From an uncultured bacterium (GTDB lineage: Bacteria > Spirochaetota > UBA4802 > JAGODF01), in contig CAKZSV010000008.1 in NCBI GenBank assembly GCA_937921485.1, positions 1 through 64,000 of the forward strand: DNA of 64,000 nucleotides, written 5' to 3'. The notes under the pieces are model-generated. The model saw nothing but the letters and a program-made list of their open reading frames with translations. It was not told where the DNA came from and ran no database searches. Both the position numbers and the translations under genes were made by a program. This document shows positions 15,830 through 24,468 of this stretch, in pieces. The stretch's first letter is position 1. Each line of letters starts with the position of its first letter.

Positions 15830-16263
15830 ATACGGGATTCGAAATTGTCGATGGGCTCACCAGCGCGGATATCGCGGTGCGGATATGCGCACACTCAATC
15901 GAAGAGCTGCTTGCAACGGCGGCGTTTGCGATGCTGAAAATTTTGCTTGCAAATCCCGAAGAATTCAATCCAGAATTGAAGCAACGCATCGATATCGAAG
16001 CGGAAAGTATGGAAATGCTTCTGTACCGATTTCTTGATGAACTTGTTTTTTTAAAGGATGCCAGAAAGCTCCTTGCGCTGTTCGATGGCGGTACGATTGA
16101 ACATTCCGTGGAAGGTTATGCGCTTCGGGGGGTTATCGCGGTAGATTCAATTGATGCAGCAAGGCACAGGTTCAATGTGGACATCAAGGCGGTGACGCTG
16201 CACGGGCTTTCGTGCAGGAAACAACCCGATGGATATATCGCGCAGGTCGTGTTCGATGTGTAA
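15826..16263 (+). CDS. Archease, RtcB activator
   Basis: A 145-residue single-domain archease, which speeds guanylylation and turnover of RtcB. Typical features are FEIVDGLTSADIAVRICAHSIEELLATAAFAML at the N terminus, with the metal-binding aspartate of the D.aDi.i.A motif, the central LLYRFLDELVFLKDA, and the C-terminal IKAVTLHGLSCRK...AQVVFDV. Translation is coupled to rtcB by an ATGA overlap. Confidence 0.9.
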   Translation: MNTGFEIVDGLTSADIAVRICAHSIEELLATAAFAMLKILLANPEEFNPELKQRIDIEAESMEMLLYRFLDELVFLKDARKLLALFDGGTIEHSVEGYALRGVIAVDSIDAARHRFNVDIKAVTLHGLSCRKQPDGYIAQVVFDV

Positions 16264-16300
16264 TGTTGTTTAATAATGTAACATAAAAAAGGAGGGCTGC

Positions 16301-17092
16301 ATGGACCTTGGCATAAAAGGAAGAGTAGCTCTGGTAACAGCCGCAAGCCGCGGATTGGGATTTGCTGTTGCCGAACAGCTTTCGCGGGAAGGCGCAATGG
16401 TGTCAATTTGCGGAAGAAGCAGGGAAAGAATCGATGCCGCCGCGGAGACTATTCGAAAAAAAACAAACGGTGACGTTGCCGCCTTTGAAGCAGACGTCAC
16501 CGACCATGGTGCCGTGAAGGATATGGTGCAGGAAATAAAGAAAAGATTCGGTTCTTTAGATATATTGGTATGCAACGCGGGCGGCCCGCCTCCGGGGATG
16601 CATCACGATTTTTCTATTGATGATTATCGTGCGGCGCTTGAGCTAAATCTGCTTTCCACGATTAATCTCTGCTACGAAGCATTGCCTTTTATGAAAGAGC
16701 GACGATGGGGGAGGATTGTCGCCATCACCTCGGTAGCGGCAAAGCAGCCTCTCGACAATCTCATTCTTTCAAACACCGCGCGCGCGGGTGTGCTCGGCTT
16801 CATTAAAACGCTTTCGAATCAGGTGGCATCTTTAGGCATCACTGCGAACTGTGTCTGTCCGGGGTACACGAAAACCGAGCGGGTGGAGGAACTTGCAAAA
16901 AAATTTGCTTCCGATGAAAAGGGAAGCGAAGATGATTTCTATGATAGACTCATCGCAGCCATACCGGCGGGAAGAGTGGGAAGCCCTGAAGAATTCGCGC
17001 AGACGGTGGCCTTTTTAGTTTCAGCAGGGGCTGGCTATATCAACGGAGTGGCTTTGCAAATCGATGGAGGATTTTATCGCGGTATAATTTGA
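16301..17092 (+). CDS. SDR-family oxidoreductase (GGPPPG subfamily)
   Basis: A 263-residue Rossmann-fold short-chain dehydrogenase. The cofactor loop is TAASRGLGFAVAE and the structural NAG motif appears as NAGGPPPG. Where classical members have the catalytic YxxxK, this one reads LILSNTARAG, so both Tyr and Lys are replaced; that pattern is a known feature of this FabG-like subfamily as I recall it. Substrate unknown. A ribosome-binding site AAGGAGG precedes ATG 16301. It may share a transcript with archease, 37 bases upstream. Confidence 0.85.
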   Translation: MDLGIKGRVALVTAASRGLGFAVAEQLSREGAMVSICGRSRERIDAAAETIRKKTNGDVAAFEADVTDHGAVKDMVQEIKKRFGSLDILVCNAGGPPPGMHHDFSIDDYRAALELNLLSTINLCYEALPFMKERRWGRIVAITSVAAKQPLDNLILSNTARAGVLGFIKTLSNQVASLGITANCVCPGYTKTERVEELAKKFASDEKGSEDDFYDRLIAAIPAGRVGSPEEFAQTVAFLVSAGAGYINGVALQIDGGFYRGII

Positions 17093-17097
17093 AGGCG

Positions 17098-18084
17098 CTA
17101 TTGGAGCCATATCTGCTCCCACAGAGTTTTATCCTCCTGTCCGATGCGCCAGAAGGAAACGCCGGTGATGCCGAGCGATGCGTACATTTTGAGCTTTGCC
17201 ATAACCGATGCGGCGGTTTCATAATACCCTATGACCCGTACAGGTACCTCGAATTCAAAGCGCATGCCGTATTCGTCGTCCTCGCTTTTTATGATATTGT
17301 AATTTGCAATAATATTTTCGATGTGCGAAAAACGAAGCGCTTTATCGTACCTTTTTTCCTGCCACGCGCGCCCATAGAGAGGAAGCCCCATGATGAGTTT
17401 TTTCGGTGGAATTTTCGAAATGGAGAATTCGGCGACCGCACGCGACCAGCTTTTCGCAGCGACCGGGCCGGGTTTGCTGGTGCTGTAATGCTGGTCGTAC
17501 GCCATGATAATGACCCGGTCGACGATTCGTGCGATTGCAGGATAGTTGTACGCGTCGTTTACAGTGCTTCTTCGTGCAGGAAGAGCGACGCTTATAATTT
17601 TTTTGGGCATGCGTTTTTTTAAATCGCGCAGAAAAAGCTGGAAATGCCAACCATCATCTGAAGGCACACTTTCAAAATCTATCTGAACGCCGTCGTAGCG
17701 CTTTGCTGCCTGTGTGATGTCTGCGATGAGTTTTTTTCTTGCGGACGATTTTGGTTTAAGCACATAATGCATGCGGGAATAATTATTTAATTCACTGATG
17801 ACCAGATGCAAGCGAAAGGGAATTTCGCCGTTTATCGATAACACCGGCGGAGTAATATCGCCGATGAGATTTCCGCTGTTGTCAATGGTGGCACTGAAAT
17901 AACAGATGTCCGTGAAGGGCTCCTTCCCCGTGAGGTATTTTTCTTCACCCTTCATCAGATAGCCCCAGGTTTCCCGGAAGAGCACTGATTCCGTGGATCG
18001 CATTTCCTGAGGGAAAAGTGCGATAGAAATAAATTGAATAAGAATGCTTATAAATAAGAAAAAAAATATTTTTTGTGTTCTCAT
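17098..18084 (-). CDS. Exported glycoside hydrolase family 18 protein
   Basis: 328 residues with an N-terminal hydrophobic signal sequence (about residues 5-24). The catalytic motif YDGVQIDFE near residue 130-138 matches the GH18 DxxDxDxE signature and ends in the acid/base glutamate. MAYDQHY, GLPLYGRAW and GVSFWRIGQED follow in the order seen in YaaH/YdhD-type spore and wall-lytic members. It probably cleaves N-acetylglucosamine-containing polymers in the envelope. It converges with the SDR gene, six bases between stops. Confidence 0.86.
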   Translation of the reverse strand: MRTQKIFFFLFISILIQFISIALFPQEMRSTESVLFRETWGYLMKGEEKYLTGKEPFTDICYFSATIDNSGNLIGDITPPVLSINGEIPFRLHLVISELNNYSRMHYVLKPKSSARKKLIADITQAAKRYDGVQIDFESVPSDDGWHFQLFLRDLKKRMPKKIISVALPARRSTVNDAYNYPAIARIVDRVIIMAYDQHYSTSKPGPVAAKSWSRAVAEFSISKIPPKKLIMGLPLYGRAWQEKRYDKALRFSHIENIIANYNIIKSEDDEYGMRFEFEVPVRVIGYYETAASVMAKLKMYASLGITGVSFWRIGQEDKTLWEQIWLQ

Positions 18085-18205
18085 GAAGCTAATTCACCAA
18101 TGATGATATTGCAATCGGAAGCAATTCATGTGATGATTGATGTGCTGTCAATTCAATTATCGTCATAAAGCGGTTGGGGCTGTACTGCGTGTGACGTGTC
18201 CGTCA

Positions 18206-19309
18206 TCACGGGCAGATGACGATATTTTTCGCCCAGAGGCATTCACCGCATGGGGTCTCGTTTCCGTAGCAATCTTTCGTGTCAACCGTCCGATGCCAGC
18301 ACATGTCGGGTTCGCGGCAGAGCGTGCAATCGGGAAATTCATAGTATTCGAATTTTTTTCTGAATTCGGAGAAACTGCTTGTCTGCCAGATTTTCTCCAG
18401 AGGTGTTTTGGAAATATTTCCGAAATACAGCGATCGGTGCATTCGTTTGGAACCGAAATACCATGCCGGATGGGCGTAGGCGAGTTCAGGACATGGAGCG
18501 ATATTTCCCGAAGATGTTATGAATACCGTGCCACGCTCGATAAAAGGACAGTTTCGCTCGGTGTCCGCCGCCTGGTTTGCGATTCTGATTGGACGAGTGT
18601 GCTTGTTTTTTGTTAATAACTTTAAGATAGAAACGTCTGGTTCATTGAAAACCGAGTAGAGAATTTCGTCTTTCATATTTTCGGAATACGGGAAGATGTT
18701 CGATATGATGAATTCTTCGATGCCGGCTTTTTCCCCGAAATCGATGATTGCGGGAAGTGCATGTGTATTTGAACGAAGAGCTACTACTTCCATGCCGAGT
18801 TTCGGAAGATATGACTCATGCCGGGTGCGCGCTTCGATGAGCAATGCGATTTTTCCCGCGAATGCATCCGAAGACACTCCCTGCCTGATGCGGCCTCTTC
18901 CCGCGGGATCATCATCCCATGAAAGCCAGAGTTCGTGTATCGGGAGCTCGATGAGGAAATCAGCAATTCTTTCGGTGATGAAATGCGCGTTCGATACGAG
19001 CACGATCGGCGCATTGCATGTCTTCAGCAGCGAAAGATGATGCATGAAATCCGGATTGCATAGCGCTTCGCCGAAACCTAAAAGCACAATGCGCGAGAGT
19101 TTTGGCAGGCTCTGCAGCATGGGAATAATGCGTTGCATCATCGGTTTTGCGAGGTGCCGCGGAGCGAAGTTTTCAATTGAGTGACGCACGCAGGTTTTGC
19201 AGGCAAGATTGCAGTGCGTTGAAAGTTCAATGTACACCTGGGTTATCTCATTCGAAACGTCCTGCCGCTCGGTGCGCGTCATCCAGGAAAAGTATTTATC
19301 GGTATGCAT
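18206..19309 (-). CDS. Radical SAM protein with SPASM-type C-terminal clusters
   Basis: 367 residues. The radical-SAM motif CNLACKTC is near residue 33. A cysteine-rich C-terminal region (CPE...CTLCREPDMC...DCYGNETPCGECLWA...CP) can bind auxiliary Fe-S clusters. The closing DC.GN..PCGECLWA pattern recalls the maturases found beside tungsten aldehyde:ferredoxin oxidoreductases, but no such enzyme is encoded here, so the peptide or protein substrate is unknown. It starts at ATG 19309, just upstream (in transcription direction) of an unrelated gap of about 120 bases before the GH18 gene. Confidence 0.8.
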   Translation of the reverse strand: MHTDKYFSWMTRTERQDVSNEITQVYIELSTHCNLACKTCVRHSIENFAPRHLAKPMMQRIIPMLQSLPKLSRIVLLGFGEALCNPDFMHHLSLLKTCNAPIVLVSNAHFITERIADFLIELPIHELWLSWDDDPAGRGRIRQGVSSDAFAGKIALLIEARTRHESYLPKLGMEVVALRSNTHALPAIIDFGEKAGIEEFIISNIFPYSENMKDEILYSVFNEPDVSILKLLTKNKHTRPIRIANQAADTERNCPFIERGTVFITSSGNIAPCPELAYAHPAWYFGSKRMHRSLYFGNISKTPLEKIWQTSSFSEFRKKFEYYEFPDCTLCREPDMCWHRTVDTKDCYGNETPCGECLWAKNIVICP

Positions 19310-19321
19310 GATAGAATTTTT

Positions 19322-19759
19322 TCAGTTTTCAAACGTTTTCGGAATATCTTCGATGAATCGACGAATTTCATCGCGCACCCGCCGATAATGCTGCATCGCC
19401 TCTTCTTCGGTTTTTGCTTCTTTTGCCAGAAAAGGCGGATCTTCGAATCCGTGATGAACTACTTTTGTCTTGCCCGGAAAGAACGGGCATGTTTCGTGCG
19501 CGTGGCCGCAGACGGTCACGACGTAATCGAATTCGATCTTGGGGAGATCGTTGATATGCTTTGAGTAGTGATGTGAAATATCCACTCCCGCTTCAGCCAT
19601 CGCCTTCACTGCGCGAGGGTCGAGCGAATGCGGTTCAACGCCTGCAGAATACGCATCGATGGTATCGCCCTTCAGGTGCTTTGCCCAGCCTTCGGCCATC
19701 TGGCTGCGGCAGGAGTTTCCCGTACAGAGGAAGAGAATTGTTGTTTTCTTTTCGTTCAT
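19322..19759 (-). CDS. arsC: Arsenate reductase, thioredoxin-coupled type
   Basis: 145 residues of the low-molecular-weight phosphatase fold. The nucleophile loop is FLCTGNSCRSQMAEGW (CX5R, Cys near residue 11), and a second pair of cysteines in VVTVCGHAHETCPFFPG completes the disulfide relay. It reduces arsenate to arsenite, which ACR3 then exports. It is the last gene of the arsenic run, and its start overlaps the toxin stop by four bases (ATGA), so it is translationally coupled to the toxin-antitoxin pair. Confidence 0.92.
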   Translation of the reverse strand: MNEKKTTILFLCTGNSCRSQMAEGWAKHLKGDTIDAYSAGVEPHSLDPRAVKAMAEAGVDISHHYSKHINDLPKIEFDYVVTVCGHAHETCPFFPGKTKVVHHGFEDPPFLAKEAKTEEEAMQHYRRVRDEIRRFIEDIPKTFEN

Positions 19760-20130
19760 ATCAGTGTTTTCCTGTAGTGTTTTGCTATTGTGCGATCAGC
19801 AGATATAAGTATCGCGTTTCTTTTTTTTGCGTGCGCAACAATAAAGCGATCGAAGGGATCCCGCGTCCATTTTTCATTGATAGCTACTTCAATGAGTTCA
19901 TCAATCGGAATGTCGTCCACTGCTAAATCAACCGAATCGGTCAGAACGCCAAGGATATCCTTCGGTCCCTTTGTAATCTTTCCGATCTCGTATAAATATT
20001 CAAGTTCGAGTTTGCATATTGGCGAAATATTAATACCATGTGTATCAAGGGCCCGTCGGGCTTTCGCAGAAAATAGTTCCGTGCTGCCATTATATAACCA
20101 CACGGCAACATGCGTATCGATAAAAATCAT
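19756..20130 (-). CDS. PIN-domain toxin (VapC-like ribonuclease)
   Basis: About 124 residues from ATG 20130, which overlaps the antitoxin stop by one base (TAATG); AAGGAGG lies 12 bases upstream, so this start is preferred over 20154. PIN-domain acidic residues are visible: FIDTHVAVWLYN at the N terminus, KLELEYL in the middle, RDPFDRFIVAHA, and SADRTI near the end. It is expected to be a Mg-dependent RNase neutralised by the preceding gene product. The arrangement between ars genes is unusual. Confidence 0.85.
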   Translation of the reverse strand: MIFIDTHVAVWLYNGSTELFSAKARRALDTHGINISPICKLELEYLYEIGKITKGPKDILGVLTDSVDLAVDDIPIDELIEVAINEKWTRDPFDRFIVAHAKKRNAILISADRTIAKHYRKTLI

Positions 20131-20363
20131 TACAGGTTGTCGTCCTCCTTCCATTCCTTTGTCCAGTCGATTGAAATGATATCGTCTGGACTTCCTTTTA
20201 TGATATTTCGCTTTTTGAGATTCGAAAGTTTGCTCTTCGGTTCAATTAGCATTATCCTCACGGTTTTCCCCTTTCGCTCAATGTCAATGGGATTGCCAGT
20301 CTCGATAATTCTGTCGAGAAGGGAATACAGATTTTTTCGAAATGAAGTTGCGTTTATCTTCAT
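20130..20363 (-). CDS. Antitoxin of a type II toxin-antitoxin pair
   Basis: A 77-residue protein resembling Phd/YefM-type antitoxins: an N-terminal ATSFRKNLYSLLDRIIETG...IERKGKTVRIML, which would be the DNA-binding and dimer part, and a charged C-terminal tail (DIISIDWTKEWKEDDNL) for toxin binding. It sits directly before the PIN toxin gene with a one-base overlap. Its promoter region has short ACGTACG words (20397-20418), for example in ACGTACGCATGT and AACGTACGTAT, that could be its operator. Confidence 0.8.
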   Translation of the reverse strand: MKINATSFRKNLYSLLDRIIETGNPIDIERKGKTVRIMLIEPKSKLSNLKKRNIIKGSPDDIISIDWTKEWKEDDNL

Positions 20364-20514
20364 TATGTGCCTCCGAAAACAGAATGATAATATAACGTAC
20401 GCATGTCAATAATAAAACGTACGTATAATACCTTTTTCTTCTCGGCGTCCGAAAGTGGTCGTTGGCTACTTTTATATGCATCCGTTTATGAACATAACTG
20501 CGTACGCATGCCTT

Positions 20515-21333
20515 TTACATTTCCTCGAAAAGCATTCCCGTATCGGCGACTCCGAGCCCGGAGCAAATTTCAAGAAATGCAGCTTTGAGGCGCGAAAAAT
20601 CGCCTTCGAATATTGGCATGCACTGGGACGGTTTAGCGTTTCCGCTCCAGAGGGAAAGAGCGAAAGCCATGCAGGTTTTTTGACCGCAGATGCCGCAGTT
20701 GGTTCCTGGAAGACGCTTGTAAATTTCAAGCGCGGGCGGTTTTTTCCGCATCTCATACGTTGGCTCGATTGCCGCACGCCGGGCGTACACGTCGTTAATC
20801 CGGCAGCGGATTTTCTCGAGAGTGCGCCACGCATCAATGATATCGTCGGCTTTCGCGATGGAAATTCGACGCGGATAGACTGTTATCATGCGATATCCGT
20901 CCATGAAGGTGAAAGTCTCGCCGTCGGCATTGTAGCATCCCTCGCGCATCTCCGTGTTGAGATAAGGCATTGCTGCGCCGACATCGCCTGAGAGATGGGC
21001 GACAAGCCGAATTTTTTTTTCGTCAGCGATGCAGGGTGCGATAACCATAATCGATGCGGTGACGAAAATATCCTCGGCGAAAGACGGCGGCGGCGATGCT
21101 GGAATATGGATAGATGTGGGACGGTACTCAACCCAGCCGGCAGTGATACATTTTTCCGCATGCGCTGATGCAAGTGCGGCTCTTGTTTCCGGTTCCATCG
21201 CGATGGCCGGACATCCCACGCGGGAGTAGCCGGGAGAAGGGTCGATGATCTCAAAGGGAAGCCCGAGAGTTGTCAGGGCTTCCCTCATCTTCTCGAATTC
21301 GCTTGCCCGCGGAAATGCAGTCATCACTTTCAT
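20515..21333 (-). CDS. Fe-S protein with DUF3343-like N terminus
   Basis: 272 residues. Residues 1-75 (MKVMTAFPRASEFEKMREALTTLGLPFEIIDPSPGYSRVGCP) look like the DUF3343 putative Se/S-carrier domain. The C-terminal CGICGQKTCMAFALSL...SQC is the four-cysteine Fe-S domain of corrinoid/Fe-S proteins and CODH/ACS-associated proteins. The segment between is unrecognised. It starts four bases inside the stop of the thioredoxin-like gene, within the ars operon, so a role in arsenic redox or thiol chemistry is possible but inferred only from context. Confidence 0.72.
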   Translation of the reverse strand: MKVMTAFPRASEFEKMREALTTLGLPFEIIDPSPGYSRVGCPAIAMEPETRAALASAHAEKCITAGWVEYRPTSIHIPASPPPSFAEDIFVTASIMVIAPCIADEKKIRLVAHLSGDVGAAMPYLNTEMREGCYNADGETFTFMDGYRMITVYPRRISIAKADDIIDAWRTLEKIRCRINDVYARRAAIEPTYEMRKKPPALEIYKRLPGTNCGICGQKTCMAFALSLWSGNAKPSQCMPIFEGDFSRLKAAFLEICSGLGVADTGMLFEEM

Positions 21334-21581
21334 TGCGATTTCTCCTTAATTAAAGCCGCAAGCTTCTCTTTTGAAGGCAAAAATTTTCCGCGATGCGCAA
21401 CTTCGCCGTTAATTATCAGGACCGGCGTAAGCGGGACGTAGCGGATCACCTTTTTAAGCTCGGTGATATAGGTCACCTCTGCGTCAATACTCTCTTCGGC
21501 GATGGCCTGGTTCACCATGTCGTGCAGTTTTTTGCAGAAACTGCACCCTGGACCTATGACTTCGATGTGTATGGCGCTCAT
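21330..21581 (-). CDS. Small thioredoxin-fold protein
   Basis: 83 residues with the redox motif GPGCSFCKKLH near residue 12 and the cis-proline region VPLTPVLIINGEV. This is the redox-active-disulfide / TM0996 type, common in anaerobes and arsenic clusters. It could reduce ArsC or deliver thiols to the neighbouring Fe-S protein. It lies five bases after acr3 and overlaps the next gene by four bases. Confidence 0.87.
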   Translation of the reverse strand: MSAIHIEVIGPGCSFCKKLHDMVNQAIAEESIDAEVTYITELKKVIRYVPLTPVLIINGEVAHRGKFLPSKEKLAALIKEKSQ

Positions 21582-21586
21582 GATAT

Positions 21587-22639
21587 TTAGTTTTGCCAGG
21601 TGTACTTTTTCTTGAAGTAGAGCGCCACGTTCACTAGCATGATGAGCACCGGAACTTCCACGAGGGGCCCAATGACTGTGGCGAAGGCCTGTCCGGAATT
21701 TATTCCCCAGATGGCGATTGCAACAGCAATGGCGAGTTCAAAATCGTTCGAGCCCGCGGTGAAGGATACGGCAGTCGTCTTTTCATAGCTTCCGGTAATT
21801 TTACGCACGATAAAAAACGTTACGAACCACATCAAGCAAAAATAGATGAGCATGGGTATTCCCGCGATCACCACATCCTGCGGTCGGTCGATGATTTTAT
21901 TGCCCTGCATGGAGAACATAACCACAATCGTAAAAAGAAGGGCCACGAGGGTAATGGGGCTGATTTTCGGAATAAACTTCTGCTCGTACCATTCTTTCCC
22001 TTTTAAAGCGATCAGACCGAATCGGGTGATGAGACCGCCCAGGAACGGAATGCCAAGGTATATGAAGACTGTCTTTGCCGACTCTGCCATCGAGATGGAT
22101 ATATTCAAACCCTCGGCAAGGCCGAGCCAGTTTAAGGCAAGAGTTATAAAGATGTAAATATATACTGCATATAAAAGCACCTGGAAGACCGCGTTGAAGG
22201 CCACCATGCCCACCGCAAGCTCCCGGTCGCCTCCGGCAAGTTCGTTCCAGACAATCACCATGGCGATGCATCGTGCAAGGCCCACTAAAATAATGCCGAT
22301 CATATACTCGGGATAGGAGCGGAGCAAAAGCACCGCAAGTCCGAACATCACCAGCGGTCCCACCACCCAGTTCATGAGGAGCGAAATGCTCAGAAGTTTT
22401 TTATTTTGAAAGATTTTTCCCATCTCCTCATACTTCACCTTCGCAAGCGGCGGATACATCATGAGGATGAGGCCTATGGCGATGGGGATATTGGTTGCTC
22501 CCACCTGCAGCGAATTGATGAAATCTTTCACGCCGGGAAGCCAGTATCCCATAGCAACGCCCGCGGCGATGGCGATGAAAATCCACAGCGTAAGGTAGCG
22601 ATCCACAAAAGAAAGTTTTTTTGCTATTCCGTCTGACAT
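21587..22639 (-). CDS. acr3: Arsenite efflux transporter ACR3
   Basis: A 350-residue, ten-helix inner-membrane permease of the BART superfamily that expels arsenite. Conserved features include [19 protein letters not shown] with the essential cysteine, [12 protein letters not shown] near residue 60 and [15 protein letters not shown] near residue 295. Paired here with ArsA, it may run as an ATP-driven pump. Length is typical. It is followed by the thioredoxin-like gene. Confidence 0.94.
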   Translation of the reverse strand: MSDGIAKKLSFVDRYLTLWIFIAIAAGVAMGYWLPGVKDFINSLQVGATNIPIAIGLILMMYPPLAKVKYEEMGKIFQNKKLLSISLLMNWVVGPLVMFGLAVLLLRSYPEYMIGIILVGLARCIAMVIVWNELAGGDRELAVGMVAFNAVFQVLLYAVYIYIFITLALNWLGLAEGLNISISMAESAKTVFIYLGIPFLGGLITRFGLIALKGKEWYEQKFIPKISPITLVALLFTIVVMFSMQGNKIIDRPQDVVIAGIPMLIYFCLMWFVTFFIVRKITGSYEKTTAVSFTAGSNDFELAIAVAIAIWGINSGQAFATVIGPLVEVPVLIMLVNVALYFKKKYTWQN

Positions 22640-22723
22640 GTATTTACCTCAAGTTCAATGTGATTGCGTAAAATGTTGATATTCACCAAATTCATCGTAC
22701 GCGATTATGCGCAACTGATTTTT

Positions 22724-23593
22724 TTACTTTAAAGCCGGAACCAGAAGCACCGGATGGGGTGAATTCTGAAGCACGTTCCAGCTTACGCTGCCGACAAATA
22801 CGTTCTTCACAAGGCTTCTCCCCTGTGCTCCCATCACGATCATGGAATAATCGTTTTCTTTCGATGCTTTTATTATCTCTTCAACCGGCATTCCGTAGGT
22901 AAGCATGATTTTCACGTCTTTCATTCCTTTGGCGATGAGACGGTCCCGGAGCATTTCAAGCCGTTCCGTATCGATGGCGTTGAATTCATCAAGCCGGTCC
23001 TTGAGGTGCTTTTCGATGCGCGATTTACTCTGCACGTGCAGCAGAGTAGCCTTTTGCGCGCCGCTTTCTGCCATTTTTTCCAGATAGGTGAACGCGAGTT
23101 CTGCCGTATCGGAAAAATCGGTGGCGAAAAGCACGGGTCTGCCGATAGAAAGGCAGTCGGCGGTGCAGGTATGCTCCTTGCCTTCAACAAGCGCCAAACG
23201 TATCACCAGCAATGGTTTTTTCATCCCGTGAATAATCTTGTGCGCCTCGCCGCCTAAAAGAACATCGAAGGCTAATCCGCGGCCGTGGGTGCCGATGACG
23301 ACGAGGGAGGCGTTTTCCTTTTTTGCAAAATCCCAGATTTCTGAAGCCACAGAGCCTGTGGCGATGTGGGTTTTAACAGTATACCCGAATGACTCAAGCA
23401 TTTGCGTTTGCTTCTGCAATACAGGCTCGGCGTCTCTTGCCAGTTCGTACCGCATGTCCTGCAAATACCGAATTCCCAGGGCATGAAAAAGAACCGCTTC
23501 CTTTGTTCCAAACTTCTTCAAGTCCTGAACGCATTCAATAATGTGGTCTGATGCCTCCGAAAGGTCGGTGGCGATGATGATTTTACTGTACAT
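22724..23593 (-). CDS. Double universal stress protein (UspA x2)
   Basis: 289 residues from ATG 23593, which has AGGAGG eight bases upstream; the longer open frame to 23845 overlaps the next gene and is not used. It holds two Usp domains: YSKIIIATDLSEAS to GTHGRGLAFDVLLGG, and RPVLFATDFSDTAE to GAQGRSLVKNVFVGS. The second has the full ATP-binding G-2x-G-9x-G-S pattern, while the first has G in place of the last S. It is cytoplasmic, and double Usp proteins are often found with transporters of stress operons. Confidence 0.87.
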   Translation of the reverse strand: MYSKIIIATDLSEASDHIIECVQDLKKFGTKEAVLFHALGIRYLQDMRYELARDAEPVLQKQTQMLESFGYTVKTHIATGSVASEIWDFAKKENASLVVIGTHGRGLAFDVLLGGEAHKIIHGMKKPLLVIRLALVEGKEHTCTADCLSIGRPVLFATDFSDTAELAFTYLEKMAESGAQKATLLHVQSKSRIEKHLKDRLDEFNAIDTERLEMLRDRLIAKGMKDVKIMLTYGMPVEEIIKASKENDYSMIVMGAQGRSLVKNVFVGSVSWNVLQNSPHPVLLVPALK

Positions 23594-23951
23594 GGGTTCC
23601 TCCTGATGATATTTGAATTGATTTATTTTGCAGCTCCACGGTGGCCCGTGTCGCCATGGTGAGTACCGGGCACCAGACGCGCGGTATTCGTGGGTCTTTC
23701 TCCCCGGCAGCGAGACGCTCAAATCCGGGACGAAGCTTTCGCAGGTTGACCGCGCTGGCCCCGAACATGATGAGCATGCCCGCCATAACCGTTGAGAAGC
23801 CCAGAACAAGCGCCGCCGTCCATCCAATGGTTCCGCCCGAGACATGGCGCATGAGGAACGCGGATATCAGAGAAATGATTATCCAGATGCTCATGACCAC
23901 GGCATAAGCGGGGATATTTTTTGATGAAAGTAAAGGATACTTTGTTTTCAT
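23583..23951 (-). CDS. Small membrane protein of the arsenic operon
   Basis: About 122 residues from ATG 23951, with GGAGG 11 bases upstream. Two hydrophobic segments (YAVVMSIWIIISLISAFLM and IGWTAALVLGFSTVMAGMLIM) are followed by a soluble tail with one conserved-looking RVWCPVLTMATRA. The family is not recognised. It overlaps the Usp gene by 11 bases, so it belongs to the same transcript. Confidence 0.62.
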   Translation of the reverse strand: MKTKYPLLSSKNIPAYAVVMSIWIIISLISAFLMRHVSGGTIGWTAALVLGFSTVMAGMLIMFGASAVNLRKLRPGFERLAAGEKDPRIPRVWCPVLTMATRATVELQNKSIQISSGGTHVQ

Positions 23952-23971
23952 GTCGATATACACCTCCGTTG

Positions 23972-24211
23972 TTATTCCTTGTTTGTGCCCGCATCCGAGA
24001 ATACATCGGATTTCGACGCCTCCCCGGCCTTTTTTTTATTCAGCAGAGCGTACGCGTTTTTAGCCCTTGAGCCGGGCATTGCTTTTTCCGCGAGATAGGC
24101 GATATAGTCTGCAATCGCCTCAAAATCGCCGAAAGGGAAACCCAGGACGGATTCATTGTGGCCGATGTCCGTGGCGTCCCTGCAGCCGTAACAGCCGTAA
24201 CTCAAATTCAT
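23972..24211 (-). CDS. Small CYGC-motif protein of the arsenic operon
   Basis: About 79 residues if started at ATG 24211; the upstream open frame overlaps the FmdB-like gene and is judged non-coding. It begins MNLSYGCYGCRDATDIG, with a vicinal CxxC that could bind arsenite, zinc or a thiol, then an acidic helical part (FGDFEAIADYIAYLAEKAM) and a lysine-rich tail. No strong ribosome-binding site is visible, so the start is uncertain. Family not recognised. Confidence 0.5.
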   Translation of the reverse strand: MNLSYGCYGCRDATDIGHNESVLGFPFGDFEAIADYIAYLAEKAMPGSRAKNAYALLNKKKAGEASKSDVFSDAGTNKE

Positions 24212-24252
24212 TCTTTGAGTTTTGTAGGGAACGAGCGTGGCGTCAACGCTAC

Positions 24253-24468
24253 TCAACCGCAGCACCCGCCTCCGGGCGCACATCCGCCGCCAAATTGTGA
24301 TCCGCCGCTTTTCCCGCTGATGAGTGCAATGCCGGAAAACACCTGGCGCACCCGCTCGCTTCCGCACATGCGGCAGGTGACCGTGAGGCCCTTCGCTTTT
24401 TCCGCCATGGTTGCGATGACGGTGAAGGTGGATTCGCAGTCGTCGCATTTGTATTCATATACTGGCAT
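24253..24468 (-). CDS. FmdB-type zinc-ribbon protein
   Basis: 71 residues from ATG 24468, with AAGGAG nine bases upstream. The N terminus MPVYEYKCDDCESTF and the second pair CRMCGSERV form the FmdB/CxxC_CXXC zinc ribbon seen in putative regulators. The tail ends in GGGCAPGGGCCG, a glycine-cysteine cluster well suited to binding soft metals or arsenite. It overlaps the AhpD-like gene by 14 bases. Confidence 0.78.
   Translation of the reverse strand: MPVYEYKCDDCESTFTVIATMAEKAKGLTVTCRMCGSERVRQVFSGIALISGKSGGSQFGGGCAPGGGCCG

Noticed and set aside
23594..23845. N-terminal extension of the double Usp protein
   Set aside because: It overlaps the membrane-protein gene in another frame; AGGAGG sits right before ATG 23593 and the Usp domain starts there.
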